Source: an uncultured Klebsiella sp.
GTDB lineage: Bacteria > Pseudomonadota > Gammaproteobacteria > Enterobacterales > Enterobacteriaceae
NCBI GenBank assembly: GCA_902490055.1
Contig: CABUCP010000258.1
Coordinates: 1-5,364, forward strand
Direction of reading: 5' to 3'
DNA: 5,364 nucleotides
A program made the translations under genes and the position numbers. Of this stretch, positions 5,322-5,364 are shown in pieces. The notes beneath the pieces were generated by a model. That model was not told the origin of the DNA. It searched no databases and saw only the letters and a program-made list of their open reading frames with translations. Position 1 is the first letter of the stretch. Each line of letters opens with the position of its first letter.

Positions 5322-5364
5322 CCGCGCAATAACCTGTGATTTTCCCCTCTTTTCCTTCTCTTCG

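Noticed and set aside
3965..5329. Very long open frame (454 codons) on the - strand opposite gntU
   Set aside because: Its product is rich in Arg, Gln, His and Asn with no recognisable domain, and it mirrors the codon pattern of the well-supported GntU. It is the kind of antisense frame that GC-biased codon use leaves open, and no ribosome binding site stands out.

Overview
This window matches the chromosomal gluconate (GntI) locus of an enterobacterium. The gene order yhhX-yhhW-gntR-gntK-gntU, all on the + strand, is the order I know from Escherichia coli. From memory, the five proteins match their E. coli counterparts closely and along their full length. GC-rich third codon positions and scattered substitutions point to a relative such as Klebsiella, Raoultella or Enterobacter rather than E. 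coli itself. I could not run a search, so the genus is an inference.

Layout. Positions 1-108 are a leader with a strong small hairpin. yhhX (109-1146, Gfo/Idh/MocA oxidoreductase) follows. A 121-bp gap then holds a nested inverted repeat and a possible promoter. yhhW (1268-1963, pirin-type quercetinase) comes next. Directly after the yhhW stop codon lies one ERIC/IRU repeat (about 1964-2087), then a short region carrying the gntR promoter. gntR (2189-3184, LacI-family repressor) is followed by a 193-bp control region for gntKU, containing a CRP site, a -35/-10 pair, two tandem GntR operators, a leader hairpin and a strong Shine-Dalgarno. gntK (3378-3908, TTG start) and gntU (3908-5248, GTG start) overlap by one base. 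Two stem-loops close the window. Their T-tracts lie on the - strand, which suggests that a convergent gene lies beyond the right edge.

How the genes work together. GntU imports D-gluconate by proton symport. GntK phosphorylates it to 6-phosphogluconate, which feeds the Entner-Doudoroff and pentose phosphate pathways. GntR represses gntKU from operators that cover the -10 element and start point, and gluconate relieves this repression. A CRP site about 70 bp upstream of the likely start point adds catabolite control. yhhX and yhhW are conserved neighbours with no known role in gluconate use.

I see no novel defence, mobile or biosynthetic system here. The points most worth a second look are non-coding: the ERIC element abutting the yhhW stop, the gntK leader hairpin, the nested palindrome upstream of yhhW, and the tandem operator geometry.
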